Of a DNA stretch of 64,000 bases, positions 35,734-45,557 are shown piece after piece (the first letter of the stretch is position 1; each line of letters starts with the position of its first letter). The notes beneath the pieces were generated by a model. It saw only the letters and a list, made by a program, of their open reading frames with translations, was not told where the DNA came from and did no database searches. The translations under genes were made by a program, and so were the position numbers. This DNA comes from Paraburkholderia fungorum (GTDB lineage Bacteria; Pseudomonadota; Gammaproteobacteria; Burkholderiales; Burkholderiaceae). The stretch spans positions 1,116,001-1,180,000 of the forward strand of contig NZ_FNKP01000001.1 of the NCBI RefSeq assembly GCF_900099835.1, in the 5' to 3' direction.

Positions 35734-38700
35734 CTACGGACGTTTCCGATCAACCTTCCGCGCAGCCGGCCGGCGATCCGCCCTCGGGGCAGCCGCCGTC
35801 CGATACGCCGCCGCCCGGCGGCAAGCCTGGCCGCTGGCTGCTGAAGACGTTCGCGTGGACGGTCGTCGTGCTGGTGCTGCTGGTCGCGCTGGCCGTGGGG
35901 CTGCTGTATGGCGCGCTGACCACCGAGCGCGGCACCGCTTATGCGTGGCAGGCCGCAGTCAGACTGCTCGGCGGCAAGCTGGGCGGCACGCTCGAAGGCG
36001 GCACGCTCGCGACCGGCGTGCGCCTGCGCGACGTGCGCTGGCGCAGTCTCGACGGCAGCGGCACCGATATCCAGATCGACCGGGTGGCGGGGCGCTGGGC
36101 GCTCGCGCGCGATCCATGGCGTTTCACGGTCGACTATCTGCACGTCGGCACGGTCGATGCGCGAGTCGGCGCATCGTCGTCGAGCAGCAGCGAGCCGATG
36201 ACCTTGCCGAAAGAGTTGCGCTTGCCGCTGCAACTCGACATCCGCGATGTTCGGCTCGACAGTCTGCTGCTGCATCAGGGCGCGTCGACCACCGAACTGT
36301 CGCATTTCGCGTTTCATGGACGCAGCGACGGGCGCCATCACGAAGCCGCCATCGAGCGGCTGGATACGCCGTTCGGCGCGGTGACGGCGTCGGCGAAACT
36401 CGACGGCGTGCAGCCGTTTCCGCTGACCGGCGAGGTCGCGTACTCAGGCAAGGTCAACAACGAGGCGGTGCAGGTCGGCGGCCATCTGAGCGGGTCGCTC
36501 GAGCAGCTGGTCGCCGAACTCGATGCGACCGGCATGAAGCTCGCGGGCCACGCACGGGTCGAGGCGACGCCGTTCGGCGCGGTGCCGCTGCAACGCGCCA
36601 CGCTGACTTTCGATCACATCAATCCGCAGGCTTTCGCGCCAGGTGCGCCGCTGGCCGATCTGGCCGTGCGCGCGGAACTCGCGCCGGTTTCGCAAGACGG
36701 CGCGGACACGGTTGTGCTGGGGGCGAGTGGGGCGGTGGCGGCGAGTGCGGCTAGTGCAGCGGGCGCGGCAAGCGGCGTGGCTACGGCGACGCGCACGAGC
36801 ACACCGGCGAGCACGGCAGTCGCCAGCACCGCAAGCACCGCAAGCGCTGACGCGGCAAGCACCACCCAACCCGTCGCAAAACACGGCGGAAAATCCGCGC
36901 ATCCGAGCGCAGCGCCCTTCGCCGTCACAGGCCACATCTCGATCGTCAATTCCCGGCCGGGCGCCATCGACCAGAACCTGCTGCCGCTCATCAACGCCAA
37001 CGCCGACGTGCGGCTCGACGCTCAGGCGCAGCGCATCTCGAACCTGAACGTGCGCCTCGTCAGAACCGCCACGGTCACCGGCAGCGGCGCACTGACCGGC
37101 CGGCGCGGGCAACTCGACCTGCGGGTCGCCGGACTCGACCTGAACGCGCTCCAGGCAACCGTGCGGCCCACGCAGCTTTCCGGTCCGATCGGCGTCCGTC
37201 TGAACGACGACATTCAAAGTCTCACGCTCGATCTCGCCGATCCGCGTGCCGCCTTGCGCCTGCAGGGCAAGGTGACCTTCGATCCCGCGCGAATCAGCTT
37301 CAACGACGTGCGCGTCACGTCCGGCAGCGGCCGTATCGACCTGTCCGGCGCACTGAAGCACGACGCGAATTCCACCTACAACCTGAAAGCGCAACTCACC
37401 AACTTCGATCCGCTGACACTCGCGTCGCAAATGCCGTCGCGCGCGCCGGCGACGGGGCCGGTGCCCGCCGTCAAGAGCGTCCAGCAACGGCGTAACGAGC
37501 GTGCCGCCGCGCAGGTGGGCAGCACGGCCGGCGCGAAAAGCGCGGCGCCGGGTGATCAGGCGGCCGCCGCCGTGAAAAACACCGCCAGGGCGGCCGTGCA
37601 GACCGAGGTGGTTCAACGCAAAACGCCGCCGCCCACGAACACCGCGAAACGTGGCGCGGCCATCGCGCGCAAGATCGAAGCGCGGGTGAACGGCACGCTG
37701 TCCGCGGCGGGCATGCTCGGGCCGGTGTTCACCACCAAGGCCGAATTCAAGCTCGGCCCAAGTTCCTACGACAACCTGCCGTTGACCGGTGGCGGCACGA
37801 TCCAGCTGGCCGGCACGCGCATTCTGCCGAGCCGCGCGAACCTGTCGGTGGCGGGCAATCAGGTCGATCTGCAAGGCAGCTTTGGCGCGGCGGGCGACCG
37901 GCTGCGGTTCCGCGTCGACGCTCCGCAGCTCGAACGGCTCGGCTTCGGCCTCGCGGGCCTGGTCGACGCCGACGGCGACGTTACCGGCTCGTTCGCGCAT
38001 CCGAACGTCACGCTGAATTACAAGGCGGATAGCGTGGTGTTCGGCAGCAATCGCGTCGGCCATGCGGAAGGCCGCGCCGAATTGCGCGACGGCGCAAACG
38101 GCGCGCTCGCCTTCACCACCGACGCGAAGAACGTCAGCGCGGGCGGCGTCGATCTGACCACGCTCACGGCCAAGCTGGCGGGCACGCGCGCGAACCACAC
38201 GTTCGAGGCCGCAGCGACTGGCAAGCTACAGGACCGGCCGCTTGATCTGTCGGTGGCGGCGAACGGCAAGCTGACCGAAGCGCGCGACGGCACGCGTTGG
38301 GACGGCACCGTCACGCATCTGCAGAACAAGGGTTTGCCGACGGTGAATCTCGACACGCCGTTGACCGTGAGCGCGGCGCCGAACAGGCTCACGCTCGGCC
38401 CCACGCGCCTGACGCTCGAAGGCGCGGTGCTGGCGCTGAAATCGTTCGCGTTCGACCACGGCAAGATCCAGTCGGCTGGCAATCTGACCGGCGTGTCGGT
38501 TGCGCGTCTGCAGGAGTTGCGGCACGAGATCACCGGCGAGGCGCCGGTGGTCAAAACCGACCTCGTGTTCGACGGCGACTGGGACTTTTCGCTCGGCGCG
38601 ACCGCCAGCGGCCACATCCAGTTGAAGCGGCGCGAGGGCGACGTGACGGTCGAAATTGGCCGGGGCCTCGCGTCGATGGGCATTTCCGACATGACCGCGC

Positions 38701-40145
38701 GCGCCGAATTCAGCGGCGGCAACCGGCTCAATGCCACGCTGCATGCGCAGGCCAGCCGGATCGGCGTGATCGATGCCGACGCCCATACCACGCTGATCTC
38801 GCGCGACGGCCTGCTGACCTTCAACGAAGAGGGCGCGTTGTCGGGCAATGTGAACGCCAATGTGCCGTCGCTGAAAACGACCGGTGGCCTGTTCGGCCCG
38901 AGCTATCTGCTGGACGGACACCTCGCACTTAAGCTCGCGCTCGGCGGCACGGTCGCCAAGCCGAGCCTGACGGGCGCGCTGACCGGCGACGGCCTGTCGG
39001 CAACGATGGTCGACCAGGGCGTGCAGCTGAAAGATGGCGTCGTGCGGATCGCGCTGTCGCAGAATCTGGTGGACTTCCAGCAAGTCGAGTTTCATGGCGC
39101 GAGCGGCACGCTGCGCGCCACCGGCCGCGTGCGTCTGGACGGCGCGGAGCCGGACCTGACCGCGAGCATCGTCGCAGACAAGCTCGAACTGTTCGCCGCG
39201 CCCGACCGCAATCTGTCGCTGACGGGCAGCGCGAGCGTATCAAACGGCGGGGCGGAGCGCGGCATGGCGATCAACGGCAAATTCGTCGTCGATCACGCGT
39301 TGTTCGATCTGCCGGAGCAGGCCGCGCCCAGTCTCGGCGACGACGTCGTGATCATTCGCCCGGATGGCACCCGTTCGGGCGGCCGGCCACGGCCGGTGGC
39401 GGGCAGCAATCAGCCGGTCGGGGCATTCGCGCCGCGCGCCAACATCGACATCAGTCTCGGCGACAATTTCCGTTTCCGCGGACAAGGCGCCGACCTCGGG
39501 CTGACCGGCACGATCACCGCGATGAGCGCGCCGAACCTGCCGCTGCGCGCGGTCGGCAACGTGCGCGTCACGCAGGGTTCGACCTACACGGCGTTCGGCC
39601 GCAAGCTGGCTATCGAGAACGGCTTCTTCACGTTCAACGGGCCGGTGGCGAATCCGGGCATCAACATTCTGGCGATGCGCCGCAACCAGCAGGTCGAAGC
39701 CGGAGTTCAGGTGACGGGCACGGTGCAGTTGCCGGTGGCGCGGCTGGTGTCGGAGCCGAACGTGCCGGATAACGAAAAGCTTTCGTGGCTGCTGTTCGGG
39801 CACGGCACGGATCAGGGTAATAACCTCGGTCAGCAGAGCACGATGACGACGGCGCTCGCGCTGCTCGGCAGTGCGACCGGCAAGCGGATCGCACAGACGG
39901 TCGGGCTCGACGAGTTTTCGGTCGGCCGAAGCGAGGTCGGGTTGACCGATCCGCAGGTGGTGATGGTGTCGAAGGCGATCAACGAGTGGCTCGTGATCGG
40001 TTACGAGCAGGGCCTGCAGTCGGCGAGCAATGCGATCAAGGCGACCATCAATCTGACGCGGTACTGGTCGGTCGTGGCTTACGGCGGCACGTTCTATGGA
40101 GCGGACGTACTGTACACGCGGCGTTTCGACCGGATCAGATGGTGA
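35730..40145 (+). CDS. tamB: Translocation and assembly module protein TamB (AsmA-like, DUF490)
   Basis: Very large inner-membrane-anchored periplasmic protein (1471 residues from the chosen ATG) that pairs with TamA and probably forms a lipid-conducting beta-taco. A Pro-rich cytosolic lead (1-36) is followed by one transmembrane helix (about 41-62). A long repetitive beta-rich body follows, and the conserved C-terminal DUF490 domain (from about 1130: RGQGADLGLTGTI, AFGRKLAIENGFFTFNG, LVSEPNVPDNEKLSWLLFGH). Residues about 330-397 form an Ala/Ser/Thr low-complexity insertion. An in-frame start at 35679 would overlap tamA. TamA lies just upstream; a bidirectional terminator follows. Confidence 0.92.
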   Translation: MTTDVSDQPSAQPAGDPPSGQPPSDTPPPGGKPGRWLLKTFAWTVVVLVLLVALAVGLLYGALTTERGTAYAWQAAVRLLGGKLGGTLEGGTLATGVRLRDVRWRSLDGSGTDIQIDRVAGRWALARDPWRFTVDYLHVGTVDARVGASSSSSSEPMTLPKELRLPLQLDIRDVRLDSLLLHQGASTTELSHFAFHGRSDGRHHEAAIERLDTPFGAVTASAKLDGVQPFPLTGEVAYSGKVNNEAVQVGGHLSGSLEQLVAELDATGMKLAGHARVEATPFGAVPLQRATLTFDHINPQAFAPGAPLADLAVRAELAPVSQDGADTVVLGASGAVAASAASAAGAASGVATATRTSTPASTAVASTASTASADAASTTQPVAKHGGKSAHPSAAPFAVTGHISIVNSRPGAIDQNLLPLINANADVRLDAQAQRISNLNVRLVRTATVTGSGALTGRRGQLDLRVAGLDLNALQATVRPTQLSGPIGVRLNDDIQSLTLDLADPRAALRLQGKVTFDPARISFNDVRVTSGSGRIDLSGALKHDANSTYNLKAQLTNFDPLTLASQMPSRAPATGPVPAVKSVQQRRNERAAAQVGSTAGAKSAAPGDQAAAAVKNTARAAVQTEVVQRKTPPPTNTAKRGAAIARKIEARVNGTLSAAGMLGPVFTTKAEFKLGPSSYDNLPLTGGGTIQLAGTRILPSRANLSVAGNQVDLQGSFGAAGDRLRFRVDAPQLERLGFGLAGLVDADGDVTGSFAHPNVTLNYKADSVVFGSNRVGHAEGRAELRDGANGALAFTTDAKNVSAGGVDLTTLTAKLAGTRANHTFEAAATGKLQDRPLDLSVAANGKLTEARDGTRWDGTVTHLQNKGLPTVNLDTPLTVSAAPNRLTLGPTRLTLEGAVLALKSFAFDHGKIQSAGNLTGVSVARLQELRHEITGEAPVVKTDLVFDGDWDFSLGATASGHIQLKRREGDVTVEIGRGLASMGISDMTARAEFSGGNRLNATLHAQASRIGVIDADAHTTLISRDGLLTFNEEGALSGNVNANVPSLKTTGGLFGPSYLLDGHLALKLALGGTVAKPSLTGALTGDGLSATMVDQGVQLKDGVVRIALSQNLVDFQQVEFHGASGTLRATGRVRLDGAEPDLTASIVADKLELFAAPDRNLSLTGSASVSNGGAERGMAINGKFVVDHALFDLPEQAAPSLGDDVVIIRPDGTRSGGRPRPVAGSNQPVGAFAPRANIDISLGDNFRFRGQGADLGLTGTITAMSAPNLPLRAVGNVRVTQGSTYTAFGRKLAIENGFFTFNGPVANPGINILAMRRNQQVEAGVQVTGTVQLPVARLVSEPNVPDNEKLSWLLFGHGTDQGNNLGQQSTMTTALALLGSATGKRIAQTVGLDEFSVGRSEVGLTDPQVVMVSKAINEWLVIGYEQGLQSASNAIKATINLTRYWSVVAYGGTFYGADVLYTRRFDRIRW

Positions 40146-40179
40146 TGGGCGCGGCTAGTCTGCTAACCGTATAGGAATA

Positions 40180-40214
40180 AAAAAACGGCACGCTTTGAAA
40201 GCGTGCCGTTTTTC
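40180..40214. terminator. Bidirectional terminator between tamB and metG
   Basis: AAAAACGGCACGCTTT/AAAGCGTGCCGTTTTT is a near-perfect 16-bp inverted repeat with T-runs on both strands, placed between convergent genes. Confidence 0.85.
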
Positions 40215-40283
40215 TTGTGTGGTTTGAACCAGAAGTGCCCGAAGCAGAATCCGCCTCGGACACCGCCAGCGCAAGCGCGAGCG

Positions 40284-42422
40284 TTACTTCACGCGCATGC
40301 CCGGCTTCGCGCCGCTATCCGGCTCGAGCACGTACAGACCCGGTTCGGCTTTCTCGTCGGTAGCCGATGCCGCCAGCACCATGCCTTCGGACATGCCGAA
40401 CTTCATCTTGCGCGGTGCGAGGTTCGCAACCATCACCGTGAGCTTGCCGATCAACTGCTCCGGCTGATAAGCCGACTTGATGCCCGAGAACACGTTGCGC
40501 GTTTTCTCTTCGCCCACGTCGAGCGTGAGTTGCAGCAGCTTGTCCGAGCCTTCCACGGCCTTGCAGTCGACGATCTTCGCGATGCGCAGATCGACCTTCG
40601 CGAAGTCGTCGATCGAGATCACGCCAGGGGTTTCGTCCTTATCTGCGGCGGCGGCTTTTGCAGCGGCCTTCGACTTGCCCTTCGCGTCGGCTGGAGCCGC
40701 CGCGTCCGGCGTGGCTTGCAGCGAGTCGCGATTGGCCGCCAGCAGTGCTTCGATCTGCTTCGGATCGACGCGCGTCATCAGATGCTTGTACGCATTGATC
40801 GGGCGAGCCGAACTCAACGGCTCATTGACGTCGGCCCACACCAGCGGCTCGATGCCGAGGAACGCTTCGACGGCTTCGGCGACCTTCGGCAGCACCGGCT
40901 TCAGCGCCAGCGACAGCAAGCGGAACGCCTCGACGCTCACGCTGCAGGTTTCATGCAGCGCGACGGCATTCGCCGGGTCTTTTGCCTGATCCCACGGTTT
41001 TGCCGTGTCGACGTAGGCGTTGACCGCGTCGGCGAGATCCATGGTCTGACGCAACGCGCGGTTGTACTCGCGCGCTTCGTAATTCGCGGCAATTTGCGGA
41101 ATCGCGGCGCGCAACGTAGCGAGCAGCGGATGCTGCATCGCGCTGTCCTGCACACGGCCTTCGAAACGCTTGATCAGGAAACCGGCGGCGCGGCTCGCGA
41201 TGTTCACGTATTTGCCGACCAGATCGCTGTTCACACGCGCCTGGAAGTCGTCGAGGTTCAGGTCGAGGTCTTCCATCGTGCTGTTCAGCTTGGCCGCGAA
41301 GTAGTAGCGCAGCCATTCCGGGTTCAGGCCTGTCTCGATCACGCTTTGCGCGGTGATGAAGGTGCCGCGCGACTTCGACATCTTCGCGCCGTCGACGGTC
41401 AGGAAGCCGTGCGCGAACACATTGGTCGGCGTGCGATGACCCGAGAATTCGAGCATGGCCGGCCAGAACAGCGTGTGGAAATACAGAATGTCCTTGCCGA
41501 TGAAGTGATATTGCTCGGCCGTCGACCCCTTGCGGACCCACGCGTCGAAATCGAGACCGCGCTTTTCGGCAAGGTTCTTGAAGCTCGCGTAGTAGCCGAC
41601 CGGCGCGTCGAGCCACACGTAGAAATACTTGCCGGGCGCGCCGGGAATTTCGAAGCCGAAGTACGGCGCGTCGCGCGAGATGTCCCAGTCGGCGAGCTTG
41701 GCTTCGCCGGCGTCGCCGAGCCATTCGCGCATCTTGTTGGTGGCTTCGGGTTGCGCAAGGCCGCCAACCCACGCGCGCAGGAAATTCTCGCAGCGCGGAT
41801 CGGACAGGCGGAAGAAGTAGTGCGTCGAGGTCTTGCGAACCGGCGTGGCGCCCGAGACGACCGAGTACGGATTGACCAGATCGGTCGGCAGATAAGTCGA
41901 GCCGCACACTTCGCAGCTGTCGCCGTATTGATCTTTCGCGCCGCATTTCGGGCATTGACCCTTGATGAAGCGGTCCGGCAGGAACATTTCCTTGACCGGG
42001 TCATACGCCTGTTCGATATCGCGCGCCTCGATCAGACCCGCTTCCTTCAGCGCCAGATAGACGTTTTCGCTGAGAACGCGGTTCTCGTCGGAATCGGTCG
42101 AATAATAATTGTCGAACGAAATGCCGAAGCTATCGAAGTCGCGCTTGTGTTCCTGCCACACGCGGTCGATCAGCTGTTTCGGCGTCAGACCTTCCTTTTC
42201 CGCGCGCAGCATGATCGGCGTGCCGTGCGTGTCGTCGGCGCCCACGTAGTAGACCTCGTGTCCGTGCATTCGCAACGTCCGGACCCAGATGTCCGTCTGG
42301 ATATATTCGACCAGATGGCCAATATGGATTTGCCCGTTCGCATACGGAAGGGCCGACGTGACGAGAACCTGGCGACGGCCTGACGGCGCGCCTGCGGAGA
42401 GATCGGTTGCGGGTGCTGACAT
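40284..42422 (-). CDS. metG: Methionyl-tRNA synthetase
   Basis: Charges tRNA-Met and initiator tRNA with methionine. The 712-residue protein has HIGH at 33-36, a four-Cys zinc knuckle (CPKC...CEVC, about residues 155-175), KMSKS near residue 350, an anticodon-binding helical domain, and a C-terminal EMAPII-like tRNA-binding domain (from about 605: [25 protein letters not shown] region) used for dimerisation. An Ala/Lys-rich linker ([15 protein letters not shown]) joins the last two. It is a single gene, convergent with tamB. Confidence 0.96.
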   Translation of the reverse strand: MSAPATDLSAGAPSGRRQVLVTSALPYANGQIHIGHLVEYIQTDIWVRTLRMHGHEVYYVGADDTHGTPIMLRAEKEGLTPKQLIDRVWQEHKRDFDSFGISFDNYYSTDSDENRVLSENVYLALKEAGLIEARDIEQAYDPVKEMFLPDRFIKGQCPKCGAKDQYGDSCEVCGSTYLPTDLVNPYSVVSGATPVRKTSTHYFFRLSDPRCENFLRAWVGGLAQPEATNKMREWLGDAGEAKLADWDISRDAPYFGFEIPGAPGKYFYVWLDAPVGYYASFKNLAEKRGLDFDAWVRKGSTAEQYHFIGKDILYFHTLFWPAMLEFSGHRTPTNVFAHGFLTVDGAKMSKSRGTFITAQSVIETGLNPEWLRYYFAAKLNSTMEDLDLNLDDFQARVNSDLVGKYVNIASRAAGFLIKRFEGRVQDSAMQHPLLATLRAAIPQIAANYEAREYNRALRQTMDLADAVNAYVDTAKPWDQAKDPANAVALHETCSVSVEAFRLLSLALKPVLPKVAEAVEAFLGIEPLVWADVNEPLSSARPINAYKHLMTRVDPKQIEALLAANRDSLQATPDAAAPADAKGKSKAAAKAAAADKDETPGVISIDDFAKVDLRIAKIVDCKAVEGSDKLLQLTLDVGEEKTRNVFSGIKSAYQPEQLIGKLTVMVANLAPRKMKFGMSEGMVLAASATDEKAEPGLYVLEPDSGAKPGMRVK

Positions 42423-42586
42423 AAGGATGGTGGGAGCCTGCGGTGGGACGAAACATTGATTCTAGCAGGGCGGGCACGTCGCGCGGGTCGGGCGGCGTGG
42501 GGCGCAGCCGGGCTATGGCGAATGGGGAGGGCGTACAGCGGGACGTACAGCAGGGCGTGTGGCAAAGGCACACAAACCGAGCGCCC

Positions 42587-42613
42587 AAAAAAAACCGGGG
42601 TTATTAACCCCGG
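42587..42613 (-). terminator. Strong intrinsic terminator downstream of the OmpA-family gene
   Basis: An 8-bp perfect stem (42595-42602 with 42606-42613), a 3-nt loop and an uninterrupted run of eight Ts on the minus strand. Confidence 0.85.
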
Positions 42614-42763
42614 AGCAACAACGACAAGAGGAGAATGGTGACGCGGCGGCTTCGCCAGCCACGTACCGTAAAGACAGACCGCAGATTTTCGGCAGAGTTC
42701 GAAATTTTTTCGTCGTCGTGCGAGATTTTCTTTCTGCAGCTTTTTACGCAGCCTCTACGTTTA
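42587..42763 (-). ncRNA. Candidate small RNA or 3' UTR-derived RNA downstream of the OmpA-family gene
   Basis: On the minus strand the segment ends in CCGGGGTT-AAT-AACCCCGG followed by eight Ts, the form of a Rho-independent sRNA end. Just before it lies a C/U-rich unpaired stretch holding UCUCCUCUUG, complementary to Shine-Dalgarno sequences. No separate promoter is evident, so it might be processed from the ompA transcript. The boundaries, other than the 3' end, are guesses. Confidence 0.35.
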
Positions 42764-42822
42764 GCCGCGCGCCGGACGGAACAACCCGGCGCGCGGCTGC
42801 ATCATTCCCGAAAGTCCTGTGT

Positions 42823-43476
42823 TTATTGCGTGCTGTGCTGAGCCGTTGCGCGCAGATAGATTTCCACGCGACGGTTGGCCGCACGGCCGGCTTCGGTGTT
42901 GTTGTCGGCGATCGGCTGGTTCTGGCCCATGCCTTGTGCCGACAGGCGTTGCGGCGCGACGCCGCGTTGCCCCAGGTAACCCGTCACGCTTTCCGCGCGA
43001 TTGACGGACAGAGTCTGGTTATACGCCGGCGAGCCCGTGCTGTCGGTATGGCCGACCACTTGCGCGATCACTTCCGGGTTCTGCTGCAGCGTTTGCACCA
43101 GTTGATCCAGCACCGGCGCGAACGACGGCTTGATTGCGTAGCTGCTGGTGTCGAACGTGACTGAGCTCGGGATGTTCAGCTTGAGCGAGCCGTCCGGCTG
43201 CTCCGTGATCTGCGTGCCGGTGCCCTTGGTGGCGCCCGACAGGCGGTTGTGAATGTTCTGCCAGTTGTAGCCGGTGATGCCGCCCACCGCCGCGCCGACG
43301 CCCGCGCCGATCGCCGCGCCCTTGCCGCCGCCGAAGATTGCGCCCAGCGCCGCGCCCGTACCGGCGCCCACGCCCGTGCCGACCGCCGTGTTCGTACCCT
43401 GTTGGGTCGCGCAGCCTGCCAGCAGCGAGCCGGCAACTGCGAAAATAGCCAGGCGAGTCATGATTTTTGCATTCAT
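42823..43476 (-). CDS. OmpA-family lipoprotein with glycine-zipper domain
   Basis: Outer-membrane lipoprotein of 217 residues that likely tethers the envelope to peptidoglycan. The signal ends in the lipobox LLAGC (Cys22), so Lgt would modify it. Residues about 30-70 are a glycine zipper (GAGTGAALGAIFGGGKGAAIGAGVG), suited to packing in the membrane. The C-terminal OmpA domain has VVGHTDSTGS and NRAESVTGYLGQRGV and ends with NRRVEIYLR, with the Asp and Arg that bind diaminopimelate. This two-part build is like YiaD. AAGAGGA precedes the start. Confidence 0.92.
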   Translation of the reverse strand: MNAKIMTRLAIFAVAGSLLAGCATQQGTNTAVGTGVGAGTGAALGAIFGGGKGAAIGAGVGAAVGGITGYNWQNIHNRLSGATKGTGTQITEQPDGSLKLNIPSSVTFDTSSYAIKPSFAPVLDQLVQTLQQNPEVIAQVVGHTDSTGSPAYNQTLSVNRAESVTGYLGQRGVAPQRLSAQGMGQNQPIADNNTEAGRAANRRVEIYLRATAQHSTQ

Positions 43477-43814
43477 TTTCGGTTCCTCTTGAGTGACGCG
43501 AATAAAGCAGCGGTAGCGATCAATTTATCTGGTGAACATGACGGTAGTAAAGCCGCGTTGCCCACATGGCGGGAAAACTGCACCGTCTTCAATTCCGGTC
43601 CGACAGTCGAGAAGGGTCTTCCGGCACCGCCCGACGCCTGATACTACAATAACGGGTGAAGTGCCTCGCGATGCGACCCCATGGCTTTCCGCCTGCCCGA
43701 AGGGTGCTACGCGAGCCGTGTTTCCGCAATGCTGTCTAACAATTTCTTTCAAATTCCGGCGCGTGGCCGGGACTTCGATTCCGCCGCGCCGCACGTGTTC
43801 CCCACGGAGTGTCA
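43477..43814. other. 338-bp divergent intergenic region (OmpA-family gene / mrp)
   Basis: Must hold the promoters of both genes. A TACAAT lies at about 43644 on the plus strand without a clear -35 partner. I see no gene, riboswitch or repeat. Confidence 0.5.
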
Positions 43815-44903
43815 ATGAGTATCGATCGGGCTTTGGTCGACGCTGCCCTCGCGGCCGTCGCCGACCCCAACACCGGCTCGCCGTACGCGGCCGCCAAAAA
43901 CATCCGGAACGTAGCCGTGGAGGGCGACACCGTCAGCCTCCAGATCGTGCTCGGCTATCCGGCCAAACGCCAGTTCGAAGCGATCCGCACGCAGTTCGCC
44001 GACGCGTTGCGCGCCGTGCCGGGCGTCGCGAAAGCGCGCATCGACGTGTCCACGCAGATCGCCGCCCATACCGTTCAGCGCGGAGTGAAACTCTTGCCGA
44101 ACGTGAAAAACATCGTCGCCGTGGCATCCGGCAAGGGCGGTGTCGGCAAGAGCACGACCGCGGTGAATCTGGCGCTCGCGCTGGCGAGCGAAGGCGCGTC
44201 GGTCGGCATTCTCGACGCGGACATTTACGGCCCGTCGCTGCCAATGATGCTCGGCATCGAAGGCCGTCCCGAATCGCCCGACGACAAGTCGATGAACCCG
44301 ATGACCGGCCACGGCGTGCAGGCCAATTCGATTGGCTTCCTGATCGAGCAGGACAACCCGATGGTGTGGCGCGGCCCGATGGCGACCTCGGCATTGGAGC
44401 AACTGCTTCGGCAGACCAACTGGCACGACCTCGACTATCTGATCGTCGACATGCCGCCGGGCACCGGCGACATTCAGCTGACCTTGTCGCAGCGCGTGCC
44501 GGTCACGGGCGCGGTGATCGTCACGACGCCGCAGGACATCGCGCTGCTCGACGCGAAGAAGGGCCTCAAGATGTTCGAGAAAGTCGGCATTCCGATCCTC
44601 GGCATCGTCGAGAACATGGGCATGCATATCTGCTCGAACTGCGGCCACGAAGAGCACATTTTCGGCGCGGGCGGCGGCGAGCGGATGGGTAAGGAGTACG
44701 GCGTCGACGTGCTCGGCAGCCTGCCGCTCGACATCGCTATCCGCGAGCAGGCCGACTCGGGTACGCCCACGGTCGTTGCTGATCCGGATGGCCGTATCGC
44801 GGAGATCTACCGGTCGATCGCGCGCAAGGTGGCGATCCATATTGCAGAACGCTCGCGCGACATGACATCGAAGTTTCCGAACATCGTTGTGCAGAACACC
44901 TGA
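43815..44903 (+). CDS. apbC: Iron-sulfur cluster carrier protein Mrp/ApbC
   Basis: P-loop ATPase that carries Fe-S clusters to target proteins. The 362-residue protein has an N-terminal MIP18/DUF59 domain (about residues 1-85), then the deviant Walker A SGKGGVGKST (about residues 108-117), DADIYGPSLP, and the cluster-binding CSNCG (about 276-280) preceded by VENMGMHIC. A GTG two codons upstream is also possible, but the ATG start has ACGGAG at the right distance. It is divergent from the OmpA-family gene. A SodC-fold lipoprotein and dcd follow on the same strand. Confidence 0.93.
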   Translation: MSIDRALVDAALAAVADPNTGSPYAAAKNIRNVAVEGDTVSLQIVLGYPAKRQFEAIRTQFADALRAVPGVAKARIDVSTQIAAHTVQRGVKLLPNVKNIVAVASGKGGVGKSTTAVNLALALASEGASVGILDADIYGPSLPMMLGIEGRPESPDDKSMNPMTGHGVQANSIGFLIEQDNPMVWRGPMATSALEQLLRQTNWHDLDYLIVDMPPGTGDIQLTLSQRVPVTGAVIVTTPQDIALLDAKKGLKMFEKVGIPILGIVENMGMHICSNCGHEEHIFGAGGGERMGKEYGVDVLGSLPLDIAIREQADSGTPTVVADPDGRIAEIYRSIARKVAIHIAERSRDMTSKFPNIVVQNT

Positions 44904-45023
44904 TCCGTCGTTCGGACAAGGGGCCAAGGCGTCTTTTTGCGCCTGGTCTCGCGGTATCATGTCGACTTCAAAGGTTCGGTCCGGCGGCCGCAGGGGCGGC
45001 CGCCAGGCCGGCAAGAGGATCGC

Positions 45024-45557
45024 ATGGGAAAACGAATCGACGGGCAGGCAGTGCATGCGTTCATTGTTCTGGCTGTCAGCTGTGTGCTGCTCTCAGGCTG
45101 CAGCACATTCCTGAGACCACAGGAAAAGCGCGCTGACGCGCAATTGCTGCCCACCGTGGGCAATCAGGCGCGCGGCCTCGTGACGTTTATCGAGCGCTCG
45201 GACGGCGTGCAGGTTACCTACAATCTCGGGGGCTTGCCGCCCAACAGCGATCACGCGTTGCAGGTTCACGAGCGCGGCGACTGCAATGCCGCCGACGGCT
45301 CCAGCACGGGCCAGGTGTTCTCGCCGGCCGCCGAGCGTCTGAAGGCGGGCGCGCGGGTCGAGGGGGACCTCGGCAACATTCACGCAGACGACAACGGCGT
45401 GGCAACCGGCTTCATCGTCGCGCCGGACGTTTCGCTCGACGGTATTCGCTCGGTCTTGCAGCGCGCCGTCGTGCTGCATCGCGACGCAACCGACCCGTAT
45501 GCGTATCCGCAACTCGGCGCAGGTCCCGCGATTGCGTGCGGCATGATTCGTCAATAA
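45024..45557 (+). CDS. SodC-fold lipoprotein with degenerate metal sites
   Basis: A 177-residue lipoprotein (signal ending LLSGC, Cys26; AAGAGGA before the ATG) with a clear Cu/Zn superoxide dismutase fold: HALQVHERGDC, GQVFSP, EGDLGNI, VVLH and the paired cysteines C87 and C172. The catalytic machinery is mostly gone. By motif alignment, the copper ligands equivalent to bovine H44 and H61 are Gln80 and Val98. The zinc ligands H69 and H78 have no counterpart, and the guiding Arg143 is Ala169. The equivalents of H46 (H82), H118 (H152) and zinc ligand D81 (D115) remain. It is therefore probably not an active SOD; a binding or structural role is possible. It lies between mrp and dcd. Confidence 0.82.
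   Translation: MGKRIDGQAVHAFIVLAVSCVLLSGCSTFLRPQEKRADAQLLPTVGNQARGLVTFIERSDGVQVTYNLGGLPPNSDHALQVHERGDCNAADGSSTGQVFSPAAERLKAGARVEGDLGNIHADDNGVATGFIVAPDVSLDGIRSVLQRAVVLHRDATDPYAYPQLGAGPAIACGMIRQ

Larger units (their letters stand above)
42423..42822 (-). other. 400-bp intergenic region between metG and the OmpA-family gene
   Basis: Contains, on the minus strand, a 12-bp GC stem-loop just past the OmpA stop (GCCGCGCGCCGG/CCGGCGCGCGGC, 42764-42797, no T tail), about 150 nt of moderately A/T-rich sequence, and a strong terminator at 42587-42613. Nearer metG there are two copies of CGTACAGC (42532-42553). No protein gene is convincing. Confidence 0.6.

Noticed and set aside
36444..38198. 584-codon minus-strand frame opposite tamB
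   Set aside because: Arg/Ala/His-rich, no domain, fully inside a confident gene in the opposite direction.
40203..42383. 726-codon plus-strand frame opposite metG
   Set aside because: Same artefact; metG has all class I synthetase motifs and this frame has none.
42635..42841. 68-codon plus-strand ORF with AGGAG before its ATG
   Set aside because: It runs into the 3' end of the OmpA-family gene, is Arg/Cys/Phe-rich without domain, and stands right behind a strong terminator hairpin. Kept only as a caveat to the sRNA idea.
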